Part shown: positions 1 through 6,387 of the stretch, in pieces | How the letters are laid out: every line of letters begins with the position of its first letter | Numbering within the stretch: the stretch's first letter is position 1 | Assembly (NCBI GenBank): GCA_021300125.1 | Contig: JAJTHX010000251.1 | Coordinates: forward strand, 1-7,779 | Direction of reading: 5' to 3' | DNA: 7,779 nucleotides | From: Betaproteobacteria bacterium | GTDB taxonomy: Bacteria > Pseudomonadota > Gammaproteobacteria > Burkholderiales > SG8-41 | The notes under the pieces: model-generated | Databases searched by the model: none | What the model was told of the DNA's origin: nothing | Seen by the model: the letters and a program-made list of their open reading frames with translations, nothing else | Position numbers and translations under genes: made by a program

Positions 1-608
1 CCTACAGCTGGAACCTGCTGCCGATCCGCGCGCTGCTGCTGACGCTGATGGTGGTGGCCCTGCTCGCTACGCCGTACTCGACGCTGATGCCGGTGATGGT
101 GCGCGAAGTGTTCCAGGGTGACTCGACACTGATGGGCTGGCTGATGAGCGCCTCCGGCGGCGGGGCGATCTGCGGCACGCTGTACCTCGCCTCGCGCAAA
201 AATGCCCGTGGCCTGATCCGGCTGATCATCATGACCGTGCTTGCCGCCGGCACCGCGCTGGCCCTGTTCGCGAACGCGCCTTCGGTGTGGATCGCGCTGC
301 CGCTCTTGTCCGTGGTCGGCTTCGGCATCCTCGCCACCTCGGTCTCGGTCAACACCATCCTGCAGACCATCGTCGATGACGACAAGCGCGGCCGGGTGAT
401 GAGTCTCTACACCGCAGCCTTCCTTGGCGTGATGCCTTTCGGCGGGCTCGTCGCCGGCGCGCTGGCCGACCTGATCGGACCGCGGGCGACGCTGACCATC
501 GGCGGACTCAGTTGCGTGGCCGCTGCGATTTTCCTGGCACGCAACCGGCACCGGCTACGGGAGCAAATCCGGCCGATTTACGACAAGCTCGGAATCGCGC
601 GGCGCTAG
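1..608 (+). CDS. MFS transporter, C-terminal part (5' end outside window)
   Basis: About 201 C-terminal residues are present. The frame is open from base 3 and closes at TAG 606-608, and the true start lies upstream of the window. Hydrophobic membrane segments alternate with short basic loops. A typical late-half MFS stretch is visible: a D-K-R-G-R-V-M-S-L-Y run followed by a glycine-rich helix and an L-A-D-x-I-G-P-R loop. This pattern resembles the MFS_3/EntS-type (transmembrane secretion effector) group of proton-driven exporters in the inner membrane. The substrate cannot be read from this half. The protein ends in a basic tail (R-H-R-L-R-E-Q-I-R) expected in the cytoplasm. It converges on the Bug gene, with a shared terminator between them. 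The MFS assignment is firm; the subfamily is tentative. Confidence 0.88.
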   Translation, partial: YSWNLLPIRALLLTLMVVALLATPYSTLMPVMVREVFQGDSTLMGWLMSASGGGAICGTLYLASRKNARGLIRLIIMTVLAAGTALALFANAPSVWIALPLLSVVGFGILATSVSVNTILQTIVDDDKRGRVMSLYTAAFLGVMPFGGLVAGALADLIGPRATLTIGGLSCVAAAIFLARNRHRLREQIRPIYDKLGIARR

Positions 609-621
609 TCTGCGGTGCACG

Positions 622-652
622 AAAAAAACCCCGCCGAGGCGGGGTTTTTTTT
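622..652. terminator. Bidirectional intrinsic terminator
   Basis: A 7-bp GC-only inverted repeat (CCCCGCC 629-635 and GGCGGGG 638-644) is flanked by seven A on the left (622-628) and eight T on the right (645-652). It therefore works as a hairpin plus U-tract on either strand. It lies 13 bases after the MFS stop and 13 bases after the Bug stop, so it can end both convergent transcripts. Confidence 0.95.
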
Positions 653-665
653 ATCAAGGCAACCG

Positions 666-1640
666 TCACTCCGGCTTCGCTCCCGAAGCCTTCACCACCT
701 TCGCCCATTTCTTGATCTCGGACTTGATGTAGGCCGAAAACTGCTCGGGTGTGCCGTAGGTGATCTCGAAGCCGACGTTGGCCAGCCGCTTTTCCACCGC
801 AGGATCCTGCAGTGATTTGTGGATGTCGGCATTGAGGCGCGCGACGACGGGCTTGGGTGTGCCTGCGGGGGCCAGCACACCATACCAGGCGCTGGCCTCA
901 ACCCCGGGGAAGGTTTCACCGATCGTCGGGACCTCCGGCGCGGACGGTGAGCGTTTCGCGCTGGTCACCGCAATCGCCACCAGCTTGCCCGAACGCACAT
1001 GCGCAAGCGTCGAGGACATGCCGCTGATCATCACCTTGATATGGCCGCCGAGCAGGTCGGTGACCGCCTGGCCGCTGCCCCGGTACGGGATGTGCTGCAT
1101 GTCGGTGCCGGCCAGTTCGTTGAGCAGCTCGCCGGTGAGGTGACCGACGCTGGCCACGCCGGCGGAGGCGAAGCTGACCTTTTTCGGGTTGGCCTTGGCA
1201 TAGCCGAGGAACTCCTTGAAGGTCTTGGCCGGCAGCGAGGGGTGGAGCACAAAAATGTTGGGCGCGCCGGCGACTTGCGTGATCGGGGCAAAGTCCTTGA
1301 CCGGGTCGTAGGGCATCTTGTCATAGAGGCTGGGGCCGATCGCGAGGTTGGCGATGTAGCCGAGCACGATGCTGTAGCCGTCGGCCGGTGCGCGGGCGAC
1401 GATGGTCATGCCGATGTCGCCGTTGGCGCCGGGGCGGTTGTCCACCACCACCTGCTGGCCGAGCAGTTCCGACATGCGCGTGCCCATCGAACGCGCCAGC
1501 GTGTCGGTGCTGCCGCCGGGTGCGTAGGGCACGACAAAGCGCACCGGGCGCTGCGGAAAACCCTGCGCAGCCGCGGTGACGGTGGTGAATGAGGCTGCAG
1601 CGAACGCTGCCGCGGCGAGCAGGGACAGGCGCACGCTCAT
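666..1640 (-). CDS. Bug/TctC-family tripartite tricarboxylate transporter substrate-binding protein
   Basis: A 324-residue periplasmic solute-binding protein of the Bug (TctC) family, the usual family length. Residues 1-25 form a Sec signal peptide: Arg4, an Ala/Leu-rich core and a likely A-A-A cleavage site just before Q26. The mature part opens with the family hallmark P-Y-A-P-G-G-S-T-D (38-46), whose loop and Asp46 normally contact the carboxylate ligand, then V-V-D-N-R-P-G-A-N-G. The open frame runs further upstream, but ATG 1640 is chosen because it starts the signal peptide, has GGAAGG 9 nt upstream, and overlaps the preceding stop by 4 nt. Such proteins bind small carboxylates or related metabolites; this ligand is unknown. 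No TctA or TctB membrane gene is nearby, so this is an orphan receptor, as is common in Burkholderiales. Confidence 0.95.
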   Translation of the reverse strand: MSVRLSLLAAAAFAAASFTTVTAAAQGFPQRPVRFVVPYAPGGSTDTLARSMGTRMSELLGQQVVVDNRPGANGDIGMTIVARAPADGYSIVLGYIANLAIGPSLYDKMPYDPVKDFAPITQVAGAPNIFVLHPSLPAKTFKEFLGYAKANPKKVSFASAGVASVGHLTGELLNELAGTDMQHIPYRGSGQAVTDLLGGHIKVMISGMSSTLAHVRSGKLVAIAVTSAKRSPSAPEVPTIGETFPGVEASAWYGVLAPAGTPKPVVARLNADIHKSLQDPAVEKRLANVGFEITYGTPEQFSAYIKSEIKKWAKVVKASGAKPE

Positions 1641-1831
1641 CGCCGCAGGCCTTCCGGATCGTTGCGCCAGCGTTCCCAGGCGTTGCGCTGGTCTTCGCGG
1701 ATCGACTCGTCCTGCAGCATGCCGCGGATCATCGCGGTCACATCGGATTCGTAAACGCCGGGGCGCTTGCGCACTTCCCATTGTTTGCCCGCGGGAAACA
1801 CGGGGGACTTGGTCACGTTTTTTTCGTTCAT
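1637..1831 (-). CDS. Small uncharacterised protein (64 aa) coupled to the Bug gene
   Basis: A 64-residue, charged, soluble protein with no signal peptide or membrane segment. The first half is basic (K-x-W-E-V-R-K-R-P). The second half looks alpha-helical with a Trp/Arg/Asp-rich patch (N-A-W-E-R-W-R-N-D). Its TGA stop overlaps the ATG of the Bug gene (ATGA, 1637-1640), which supports real translation and coupling. No clear Shine-Dalgarno precedes the ATG at 1831, the main doubt about the start. I do not recognise the family. The segment V-Y-E-S-D-V-T faintly recalls the short betaproteobacterial DUF3460 proteins, but this is a weak impression. The lipoprotein gene ends 39 nt upstream on the same strand with no terminator between, so all three could be one transcript. 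Confidence 0.7.
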   Translation of the reverse strand: MNEKNVTKSPVFPAGKQWEVRKRPGVYESDVTAMIRGMLQDESIREDQRNAWERWRNDPEGLRR

Positions 1832-1870
1832 GATCGGTCGTGTTGTGGAATGAAAATGGATGGGTTCAAC

Positions 1871-2263
1871 TTACTGCGTGCCGGCTTGCGGCGTCAAATC
1901 CGGTTGCCAGCCGTAGCACGAACAGGTGTGCGCGATGCCTTCGGTCGCCGTGGATTCGCGGCGCTCGGGCGCTGCGCGCCGCCAGCGCTGGATGACCTCA
2001 CCGGTGCTCACCACAGCCAGGCCAAGTACCAGCGCCGCAGAGCCGCCCCGTGACAGCGTGACCTGCCCGCCGCTCGCGTTGGCAGGCGGCGGATTGCCGA
2101 ACGATCCGCTGACCCGTGCATTGCCGATCTGGGTGCTGCCGCGCACGGCGCTGCCAGTGGTGGTCGTGGTCTGTCCGCCACCGCTGGTCTGCTGGCCGTA
2201 GAGCGTCACCGCGCAGCCTGGAAGGGCGAGGACCAGCAAGAGCAGCGAGAGGCGAATACCCAT
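1871..2263 (-). CDS. Small putative lipoprotein (130 aa), function unknown
   Basis: ATG 2263 gives a 17-residue lipoprotein signal: M-G-I-R, a seven-residue Leu/Val core, then L-P-G-C with Cys17 as the lipidation site. Pro at -2 is slightly atypical. Ala at +2 would allow sorting to the outer membrane. The frame extends upstream to a TTG at 2293, but this would put ten polar or aromatic residues before the signal, so ATG 2263 is preferred. The mature part has a low-complexity Gly/Ser/Thr stretch including five Thr in a row, a second hydrophobic segment (A-A-L-V-L-G-L-A-V-V), a basic patch (R-W-R-R) and a C-terminal C-S-C. I recognise no domain. The second hydrophobic segment could be a membrane helix or part of a Gly-rich fold. 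A promoter lies immediately in front, possibly making the message leaderless. Confidence 0.75.
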   Translation of the reverse strand: MGIRLSLLLLVLALPGCAVTLYGQQTSGGGQTTTTTGSAVRGSTQIGNARVSGSFGNPPPANASGGQVTLSRGGSAALVLGLAVVSTGEVIQRWRRAAPERRESTATEGIAHTCSCYGWQPDLTPQAGTQ

Positions 2264-2269
2264 GGTTGA

Positions 2270-2297
2270 AGTATAGCGCCAAAAAATATTCAATCAA
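2270..2297 (-). promoter_or_regulatory. Sigma70-like promoter of the lipoprotein gene
   Basis: On the minus strand, TTGATT (2292-2297) is followed after 16 nt by TATACT (2270-2275). Each hexamer is close to consensus. Only six bases (2264-2269) separate the -10 box from the ATG at 2263, so the expected transcription start falls on or beside the A of the start codon. No Shine-Dalgarno fits in that space. This is seen in sequence; the start site itself is inferred. Confidence 0.6.
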
Positions 2298-2308
2298 AAC
2301 AACAGGTT

Positions 2309-2314
2309 AATAAT
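2309..2314 (+). promoter_or_regulatory. Candidate -10 box for the plus-strand small RNA
   Basis: AATAAT (5 of 6 to TATAAT) sits in an AT-rich island shared with the divergent lipoprotein promoter. No good -35 hexamer lies 16-18 bases upstream, so an activator or a different start is possible. It would place the RNA start near 2321. Confidence 0.25.
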
Positions 2315-2320
2315 GGGGTG

Positions 2321-2505
2321 GGCGGCGCAAACGAAGAATTCGATGGTAAATGCAGCGCTGTTCGTGTTCTGGCGCAGCGCAGCCCCGGCATAAGCTGAAG
2401 GCCTCTCGATGGCGTGGGGATGCCCGCGCAACTGTAACCCCCTACCCCTGAGTCCGCCTCCCCGGTGGACCCTTCAGCGCAACGGTGACGTTGCGCTGTT
2501 TTTTT
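2321..2505 (+). ncRNA. Candidate small non-coding RNA
   Basis: The gap between the lipoprotein and DUF4340 genes ends, on the plus strand, in a strong intrinsic terminator with no plus-strand protein gene to serve. Upstream are three more inverted repeats in order: GCGCTG 2355-2360 with CAGCGC 2375-2380; GCGTGGG 2412-2418 with CCCGCGC 2423-2429 (one G-T pair, GATG loop); and GTCCGCC 2452-2458 with GGTGGAC 2464-2470 (one G-T pair, TCCCC loop). A C-rich single-stranded stretch (2438-2448) lies between the second and third. The 5' end is a guess from a weak -10 box at 2309. I do not match it to 6S, 4.5S, tmRNA, RNase P or a riboswitch class I know. A regulatory RNA is the simplest reading. Confidence 0.45.
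2475..2505 (+). terminator. Strong intrinsic terminator on the plus strand
   Basis: A perfect 10-bp stem (CAGCGCAACG 2475-2484, CGTTGCGCTG 2489-2498) encloses the GNRA-type loop GTGA and is followed at once by seven T (2499-2505). The minus strand has no T-run after the hairpin, so the signal is directional. It ends a plus-strand transcript that starts in the preceding gap. Confidence 0.9.
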
Positions 2506-2512
2506 CAGAACG

Positions 2513-2545
2513 CGGCAGGTGCTGCTGCGCAGCCAGCACCTGCCG
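2513..2545 (-). terminator. 12-bp hairpin after the ABC operon
   Basis: A perfect 12-bp inverted repeat (2513-2524 with 2534-2545, 9-nt loop) begins 8 nt after the DUF4340 stop on the minus strand. No U-tract follows on either side, so it is not a classic intrinsic terminator. It may protect the 3' end of the operon message or help termination by other means. It stands back to back with the small RNA terminator at 2475-2505. Confidence 0.5.
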
Positions 2546-2553
2546 GATACGGA

Positions 2554-3705
2554 TCAGGGCTTGGCGCCCGGGGGACGCGGTGGCACCACCATCTGCTCGC
2601 GCTTCAACAGCAGAGACGATACCGTTTTGGCAGGCAGGCGATAGGCCCACTGCGAGCGCGCCTGCTCGAGCATCACCCGGGCTTCAAGACGCTGGAGCAG
2701 GTCGGCATGCGCCTTGTCCAGCTTTTCGGCTTCCTCGGGTTTTTGGTTGCGCTCGGGCTTGCGCGTTTTGGGCGGCTTGCCCGTCACGCTGAAACGGACG
2801 ATGTGGTCGCCTTCCGGCTGCGGAGAGAGCCGGATGGTGTAGGTCAGGTTGTCGAAGGTCTCGGCGGTGAGCACGGCCAGTTTGTCGGTGCCGGCCTTGT
2901 CATCGGTGACAACATCGCTGAAGGCGAGGTTCGACAGCGCATTGGTCACGCTGACCGCCGCGCTGGGGTGGAGCATGCCGCCGCCGGTGGCGAATTTCCA
3001 CTGCCCCCACTCCTCGTCACGCGCGATTTTCCAGCCCGACACGCCCTCGCCCGCGAGTTGCAGCGTGCGGATGCGATCAACCTTGAAGAAATCCTTGGCC
3101 ACCCAGAAACCGGGCTCGGTGTTGGCCTTCTCCAGCGGATCCGACACCACCACCACGTTGTCGCTGCGGCCCGGCGCCAGCATGTGCCGTCCGGCAGGCA
3201 CGCCATCCTTGGCACTGGGCAGCGGATTGAGCGGATCCTTTTTCAGCGACACCTTGCCCAGCATCAGGCTGGCGAGCACCTTGCCGGAAGCGTCGGAGAG
3301 TTCGACCAGGGTACCGACACCTTCCTTGCCATCCTTGCCGCCACCCTTGCCCGGCGCGAGCAGGTTGAGCCTTCCGTGCAGGCTCGCACCCACCGTCTCG
3401 GACTGCACCACCTTGACGTCGAGCAGCTTGAGAATGAAGGCGCTGATCTCGGCAAAATCGGCGGGGTAGCCGCCGCGCTGCTCGACCCGCCACACCTTGT
3501 CCTTGAGCACCAGCGTGGTCTCTTTGTCGGCATCCTGCAGGCGCACCCGGGCAATGTCGCTGACCTTGATTTCGGGGACCAGCCGCGCGCCGATCCTGGC
3601 GCCGCTGTCACGGTAGGCGGTGATGTCCTTCCAGAACAGCGCGAGGCTCGCGCCGCCGAGCAGAGCCAGCGCCGCAAGCAGCCACAGGAACTGTTTGCGG
3701 TTCAT
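2554..3705 (-). CDS. DUF4340 domain protein, accessory to GldG-type ABC transporter
   Basis: A 383-residue protein with one N-terminal membrane anchor (about 7-24, after a short basic head M-N-R-K) and a large hydrophilic body expected in the periplasm. The pattern after the anchor (I-x-V-S-D-I-A-R-V-R-L near 47-56, then V-W-R-V-E with a P-A-D-F-A-E-I block near 71-87) is typical of DUF4340 proteins. These are usually encoded beside GldG-like ABC auxiliary proteins. A Gly/Lys-rich stretch near 119-129 and a Lys/Pro/Glu-rich stretch in the last quarter look like flexible loops. Its ATG overlaps the GldG-like stop by 4 nt (ATGA 3702-3705), implying coupled translation. It is the last gene of the operon. 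No enzymatic motif is seen, and its role is inferred only from context. Confidence 0.88.
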   Translation of the reverse strand: MNRKQFLWLLAALALLGGASLALFWKDITAYRDSGARIGARLVPEIKVSDIARVRLQDADKETTLVLKDKVWRVEQRGGYPADFAEISAFILKLLDVKVVQSETVGASLHGRLNLLAPGKGGGKDGKEGVGTLVELSDASGKVLASLMLGKVSLKKDPLNPLPSAKDGVPAGRHMLAPGRSDNVVVVSDPLEKANTEPGFWVAKDFFKVDRIRTLQLAGEGVSGWKIARDEEWGQWKFATGGGMLHPSAAVSVTNALSNLAFSDVVTDDKAGTDKLAVLTAETFDNLTYTIRLSPQPEGDHIVRFSVTGKPPKTRKPERNQKPEEAEKLDKAHADLLQRLEARVMLEQARSQWAYRLPAKTVSSLLLKREQMVVPPRPPGAKP

Positions 3706-5636
3706 GATGTGTGCGTCCCGCTCGCGGCCATCCCGCGCTGAATCCTCAGGTTGGCCCTGCGCCGCTTGGCGATCGCGAGGCCGATGCCGAGCACGGCAAC
3801 CAGCAGCGGCACCAGCGCGATATTGATGACCTTGGTGCGCATCTGCAGCGACTCGGTCTCCTCGCGCAGGCTGCGGCGCACCTCCTTCAGTTCCTTGCGT
3901 GTTTCCAGCGATTTCTTGCGGAAATTCTCCAGCTCGGCCTGCTGCTCGGGCGTCAGGATCGCGCCACCGCTGGCCGAGGCCGATTCGCGGCCTTTCTGCA
4001 GGGCCTGCAGGCGCTCGGTGGTCTGGTTGAGCGTGTCTTCCAGCGCCTTGATCTTGCCGAGGTAGGTTTCCTGCGCACGCGCTTCCATCTGCTTGATCAC
4101 CGTCAGCGGCCGGCTGAAGGCAGCGCGGCTGCGCAGGTTGATCAGCGCGCTGTCGCCGGCGAGCTGCTCGACCAGGCCCTGGGCGAAGGCGAGATTGCCG
4201 TTGCGCGGCACCGCCACGCGCTGACCGAAGATTTCCTGGATGTCGACCGCCGCACCGTCGGTGAGCATGTCGACGTCGCCGACCACAACCACGGTGTTCT
4301 CCGCCGCCGATTCGCGCAGGTGGGACTTGCGGTCGGCCTCGAACTGCGCGGGATCGACCGGCTTGCCGCGCGCGAAGGGATCCGCCGGCTTGCCGTTGGG
4401 GAAGGCGGTCCTGAACTTGCCGGTGAGGCGCAGCGCCAGCGGCGATTCCTTGCCCGAGGGCTGGAAGCCGCGGGTGGAGGGTTCGCCGGAGAGCGTGGCA
4501 ACGATGAGGTCGGTCAACATCGAGTTCTTCGAGGTGCGCACCAGCGGCGTCGCCTTCAGGCCCTCCACCGGTTTGACCTCAAGCGTGGCGCCGAAGGGAA
4601 TCAGCAGCGTGCCGACCTGGCTGGTCACCACGTCCTCCATGTTCAGCGCTTCGTTGTTCAGCGACAGCAGCGTCGGCAGCAGGCGCGGGCCCTCGCCGCT
4701 GGCGAAGGTGAGGTCGGCGATGACCTTGCCCTGGCTGGGCTCTACCCCCCAGGCCTTGAACAGCGTCGGCAGGTTGGAATTTCCCGCGGCGCTGCCGCCG
4801 AAGGGATTCTGCATGTCCGGCTGCTGGTCGAAGTAGGCGTAGCTGTCGACGAAGGCGATCACCTTGCCGCCGCGCAGCACGAACTGGTCGATCGCGTACT
4901 CGGTCGGCTCCAGCATGTCGCGCGGGTGGATGATCAACAGCACCTTGATGTCGTCATCGATCTTGGTCGTGTTCATCTCGACCTTGCGCACCTCGAAAAT
5001 GCGCTTCAGTTCCGAGGCGAGCACCCAGGGTTCGGTCGGCTGCTGCTTTTTCACCGGGTCGAGCGAACGGCCGAGCACCGGCAGGTTGCTCATCAGGCCG
5101 ATCACCGGCTTTTTGGCCTGCGCCACCTGCGAGATCGAGCGGATGATGTCGTACTCGAGCAGGCGCTCGCGGTCCGGCGTCAGCACCGGGATCGAGGCCT
5201 TCTGGTCGAGGAAGGACACCGACAGGCCGAGGTAGAACTTCTCGCCGGTGTTGGTCATCTGGCCCTCGACATTGTCGAGCGCCGCGGATTCCTCGGCGTC
5301 CGAATCCGGCTCGGGATTGAATTTTTCGATGATGACCTTGCCGCCGGAGGCCGACTTGAATTCGTTGAGCACGTCCTCGACGCGGCTGGCGAAGGTCTTC
5401 AGTCCCGGCGGCACCGCGGCGCTGCCCTGGGAATAGTAGAAGCGGATCTTCACCGGCGCTTCGAGCTTGGACAGGATCGAGCGCGTACCCTCGGACAGGG
5501 TGTAGACGCGGCCCTGGGTCAGGTCGATGCGCGCGTTGAAGGCGGTGAACAGGAAGTTGACGGCGATCAGGATCACCGCCAGCGCGACGATGCCGCCGGC
5601 GGAGTAGATCAGGGTTTCGAGGTTTTTGTTTTTCAT
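3702..5636 (-). CDS. GldG-family ABC transporter auxiliary protein
   Basis: 644 residues. An N-terminal membrane helix (about 12-33) is followed by the family signature A-R-I-D-L-T-Q-G-R-V-Y-T-L-S (35-48), which marks the GldG/ABC_transp_aux group. A large extracytoplasmic region follows. Near the C-terminus come a long charged coiled-coil-like stretch (roughly 520-600, rich in Glu, Lys and Leu), a second membrane helix (about 604-623) and a basic cytoplasmic tail (K-R-R-R). The topology is thus two anchors holding a periplasmic domain. In Bacteroidota, GldG works with GldA and GldF in an ABC complex needed for gliding; in Proteobacteria the function is unknown. It starts 7 nt after the permease stop with only a weak Shine-Dalgarno, so coupling to upstream translation is likely. 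No frameshift or internal stop is seen. Confidence 0.9.
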   Translation of the reverse strand: MKNKNLETLIYSAGGIVALAVILIAVNFLFTAFNARIDLTQGRVYTLSEGTRSILSKLEAPVKIRFYYSQGSAAVPPGLKTFASRVEDVLNEFKSASGGKVIIEKFNPEPDSDAEESAALDNVEGQMTNTGEKFYLGLSVSFLDQKASIPVLTPDRERLLEYDIIRSISQVAQAKKPVIGLMSNLPVLGRSLDPVKKQQPTEPWVLASELKRIFEVRKVEMNTTKIDDDIKVLLIIHPRDMLEPTEYAIDQFVLRGGKVIAFVDSYAYFDQQPDMQNPFGGSAAGNSNLPTLFKAWGVEPSQGKVIADLTFASGEGPRLLPTLLSLNNEALNMEDVVTSQVGTLLIPFGATLEVKPVEGLKATPLVRTSKNSMLTDLIVATLSGEPSTRGFQPSGKESPLALRLTGKFRTAFPNGKPADPFARGKPVDPAQFEADRKSHLRESAAENTVVVVGDVDMLTDGAAVDIQEIFGQRVAVPRNGNLAFAQGLVEQLAGDSALINLRSRAAFSRPLTVIKQMEARAQETYLGKIKALEDTLNQTTERLQALQKGRESASASGGAILTPEQQAELENFRKKSLETRKELKEVRRSLREETESLQMRTKVINIALVPLLVAVLGIGLAIAKRRRANLRIQRGMAASGTHTS

Positions 5637-5643
5637 GTCCGTA

Positions 5644-6387
5644 TTACCCCGCGCGCTGGTTGCGGATGATCACGCCGGTGACGAACAGCATGAAGCCGAT
5701 CACCGAGGCGAAGAACACCACGTCACGGGTGTCGAGCACACCGCGCTGGAAGCCTTCGAAGTGGGTCATCACAGAGAAGGCGGCGACGATCTCAACCACC
5801 ACCGGGCTCGCATACTGGCTGAGCAGGTCGGTCACCGGCGAATAGCCGGCGAGGATCAGGAACAGGCAGATCATCACCGACAGGATGAAGCTGATCACCT
5901 GGTTGCGGGTCAGGGCGGAGGTCATGCAGCTCACCGCGAGGTAGGCCCCGGCCAGCATCAGGCTGCCGACGTAGCCGGCGAAGATCACGCCGTTGTCGGG
6001 GTCGCCGAAGTAGTTGACGGTGATCGCCACCGGGAAAGTCAGCGCCAGCGCCAGCGCGAGGAACAGCCAGGAGGCGAGGAACTTGCCGATGATCGCCTGC
6101 CAGGTGGTCACCGGCATGGTCAGCAGCAGCTCCATCGTGCCCAGGCGCCGCTCCTCCGACCACAGGCGCATGCCGGCGGCCGGCACCAGGAACAGGTAGA
6201 GCCAGGGATGCCAGGTAAAGAAGGACACCAGCGAGGCCTCGCCGCGCTCGAAGAAATTGCCGATGGTGAAGGTGAAGAATCCGGTGAGCAGCAGGAAGAT
6301 CACCAGGAATACGTAGGCGATCGGCGAGGTGAAGTAGCCCGCCAGCTCGCGCTTCATGATGGTGCGGATTGCGGCCCAGGCGTTCAT
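5644..6387 (-). CDS. ABC-2 type transporter permease (GldF-like)
   Basis: A 247-residue inner-membrane permease, close to the usual GldF length. Six hydrophobic segments are visible at about 22-42, 60-75, 100-124, 137-155, 165-185 and 222-242. An amphipathic cytoplasmic start (M-K-R-E-L-x-x-Y-F-x-S-P) precedes the first. The conserved ABC-2 loop R-L-W-S-E-E-R-R-L-G-T-M-E-L-L-L-x-x-P (74-92) follows helix 2; it normally meets the ATPase partner. The ATG overlaps the ATPase stop (ATGA 6384-6387), and a GAGGTG ribosome site lies 5 nt upstream inside the ATPase gene. With the ATPase it should form the transporter core, probably as dimers of each. The substrate cannot be inferred. GldF-like is preferred over general ABC-2 exporters because of the neighbouring GldG-type gene. 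Confidence 0.93.
   Translation of the reverse strand: MNAWAAIRTIMKRELAGYFTSPIAYVFLVIFLLLTGFFTFTIGNFFERGEASLVSFFTWHPWLYLFLVPAAGMRLWSEERRLGTMELLLTMPVTTWQAIIGKFLASWLFLALALALTFPVAITVNYFGDPDNGVIFAGYVGSLMLAGAYLAVSCMTSALTRNQVISFILSVMICLFLILAGYSPVTDLLSQYASPVVVEIVAAFSVMTHFEGFQRGVLDTRDVVFFASVIGFMLFVTGVIIRNQRAG

Noticed and set aside
999..1592. A 197-codon plus-strand open frame over the Bug gene
   Set aside because: Antisense shadow; the Bug gene on the minus strand has a signal peptide and family hallmarks.
1641..1781. Longer start for the Bug protein (371 aa version)
   Set aside because: It would put 47 Arg-rich residues before a perfect signal peptide and overlap most of the 64-aa gene. ATG 1640 has its own ribosome site.
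1832..1870. Separate promoter for the 64-aa and Bug genes
   Set aside because: A minus-strand TTGAAC is present, but no acceptable -10 box lies 16-18 nt after it.
2380..2470. Possible cobalamin riboswitch, because CCCGCGCAACTGTAA resembles part of the B12 aptamer
   Set aside because: The upstream GGTG/AAxCC core and the downstream GGGAAGG and GACCTGCC parts are missing, and no plus-strand gene follows before the terminator.
2485..3741. A 418-codon plus-strand open frame over the DUF4340 gene
   Set aside because: It runs through the terminator at 2475-2505, has shadow-type composition, and lies opposite a well-supported gene.
3711..5669. A 652-codon plus-strand open frame lying over the GldG-like gene
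   Set aside because: Its product is rich in His, Gly, Arg and Asp with no domain pattern, typical of the antisense frame of a GC-rich gene. The minus-strand gene has clear family motifs and operon context.
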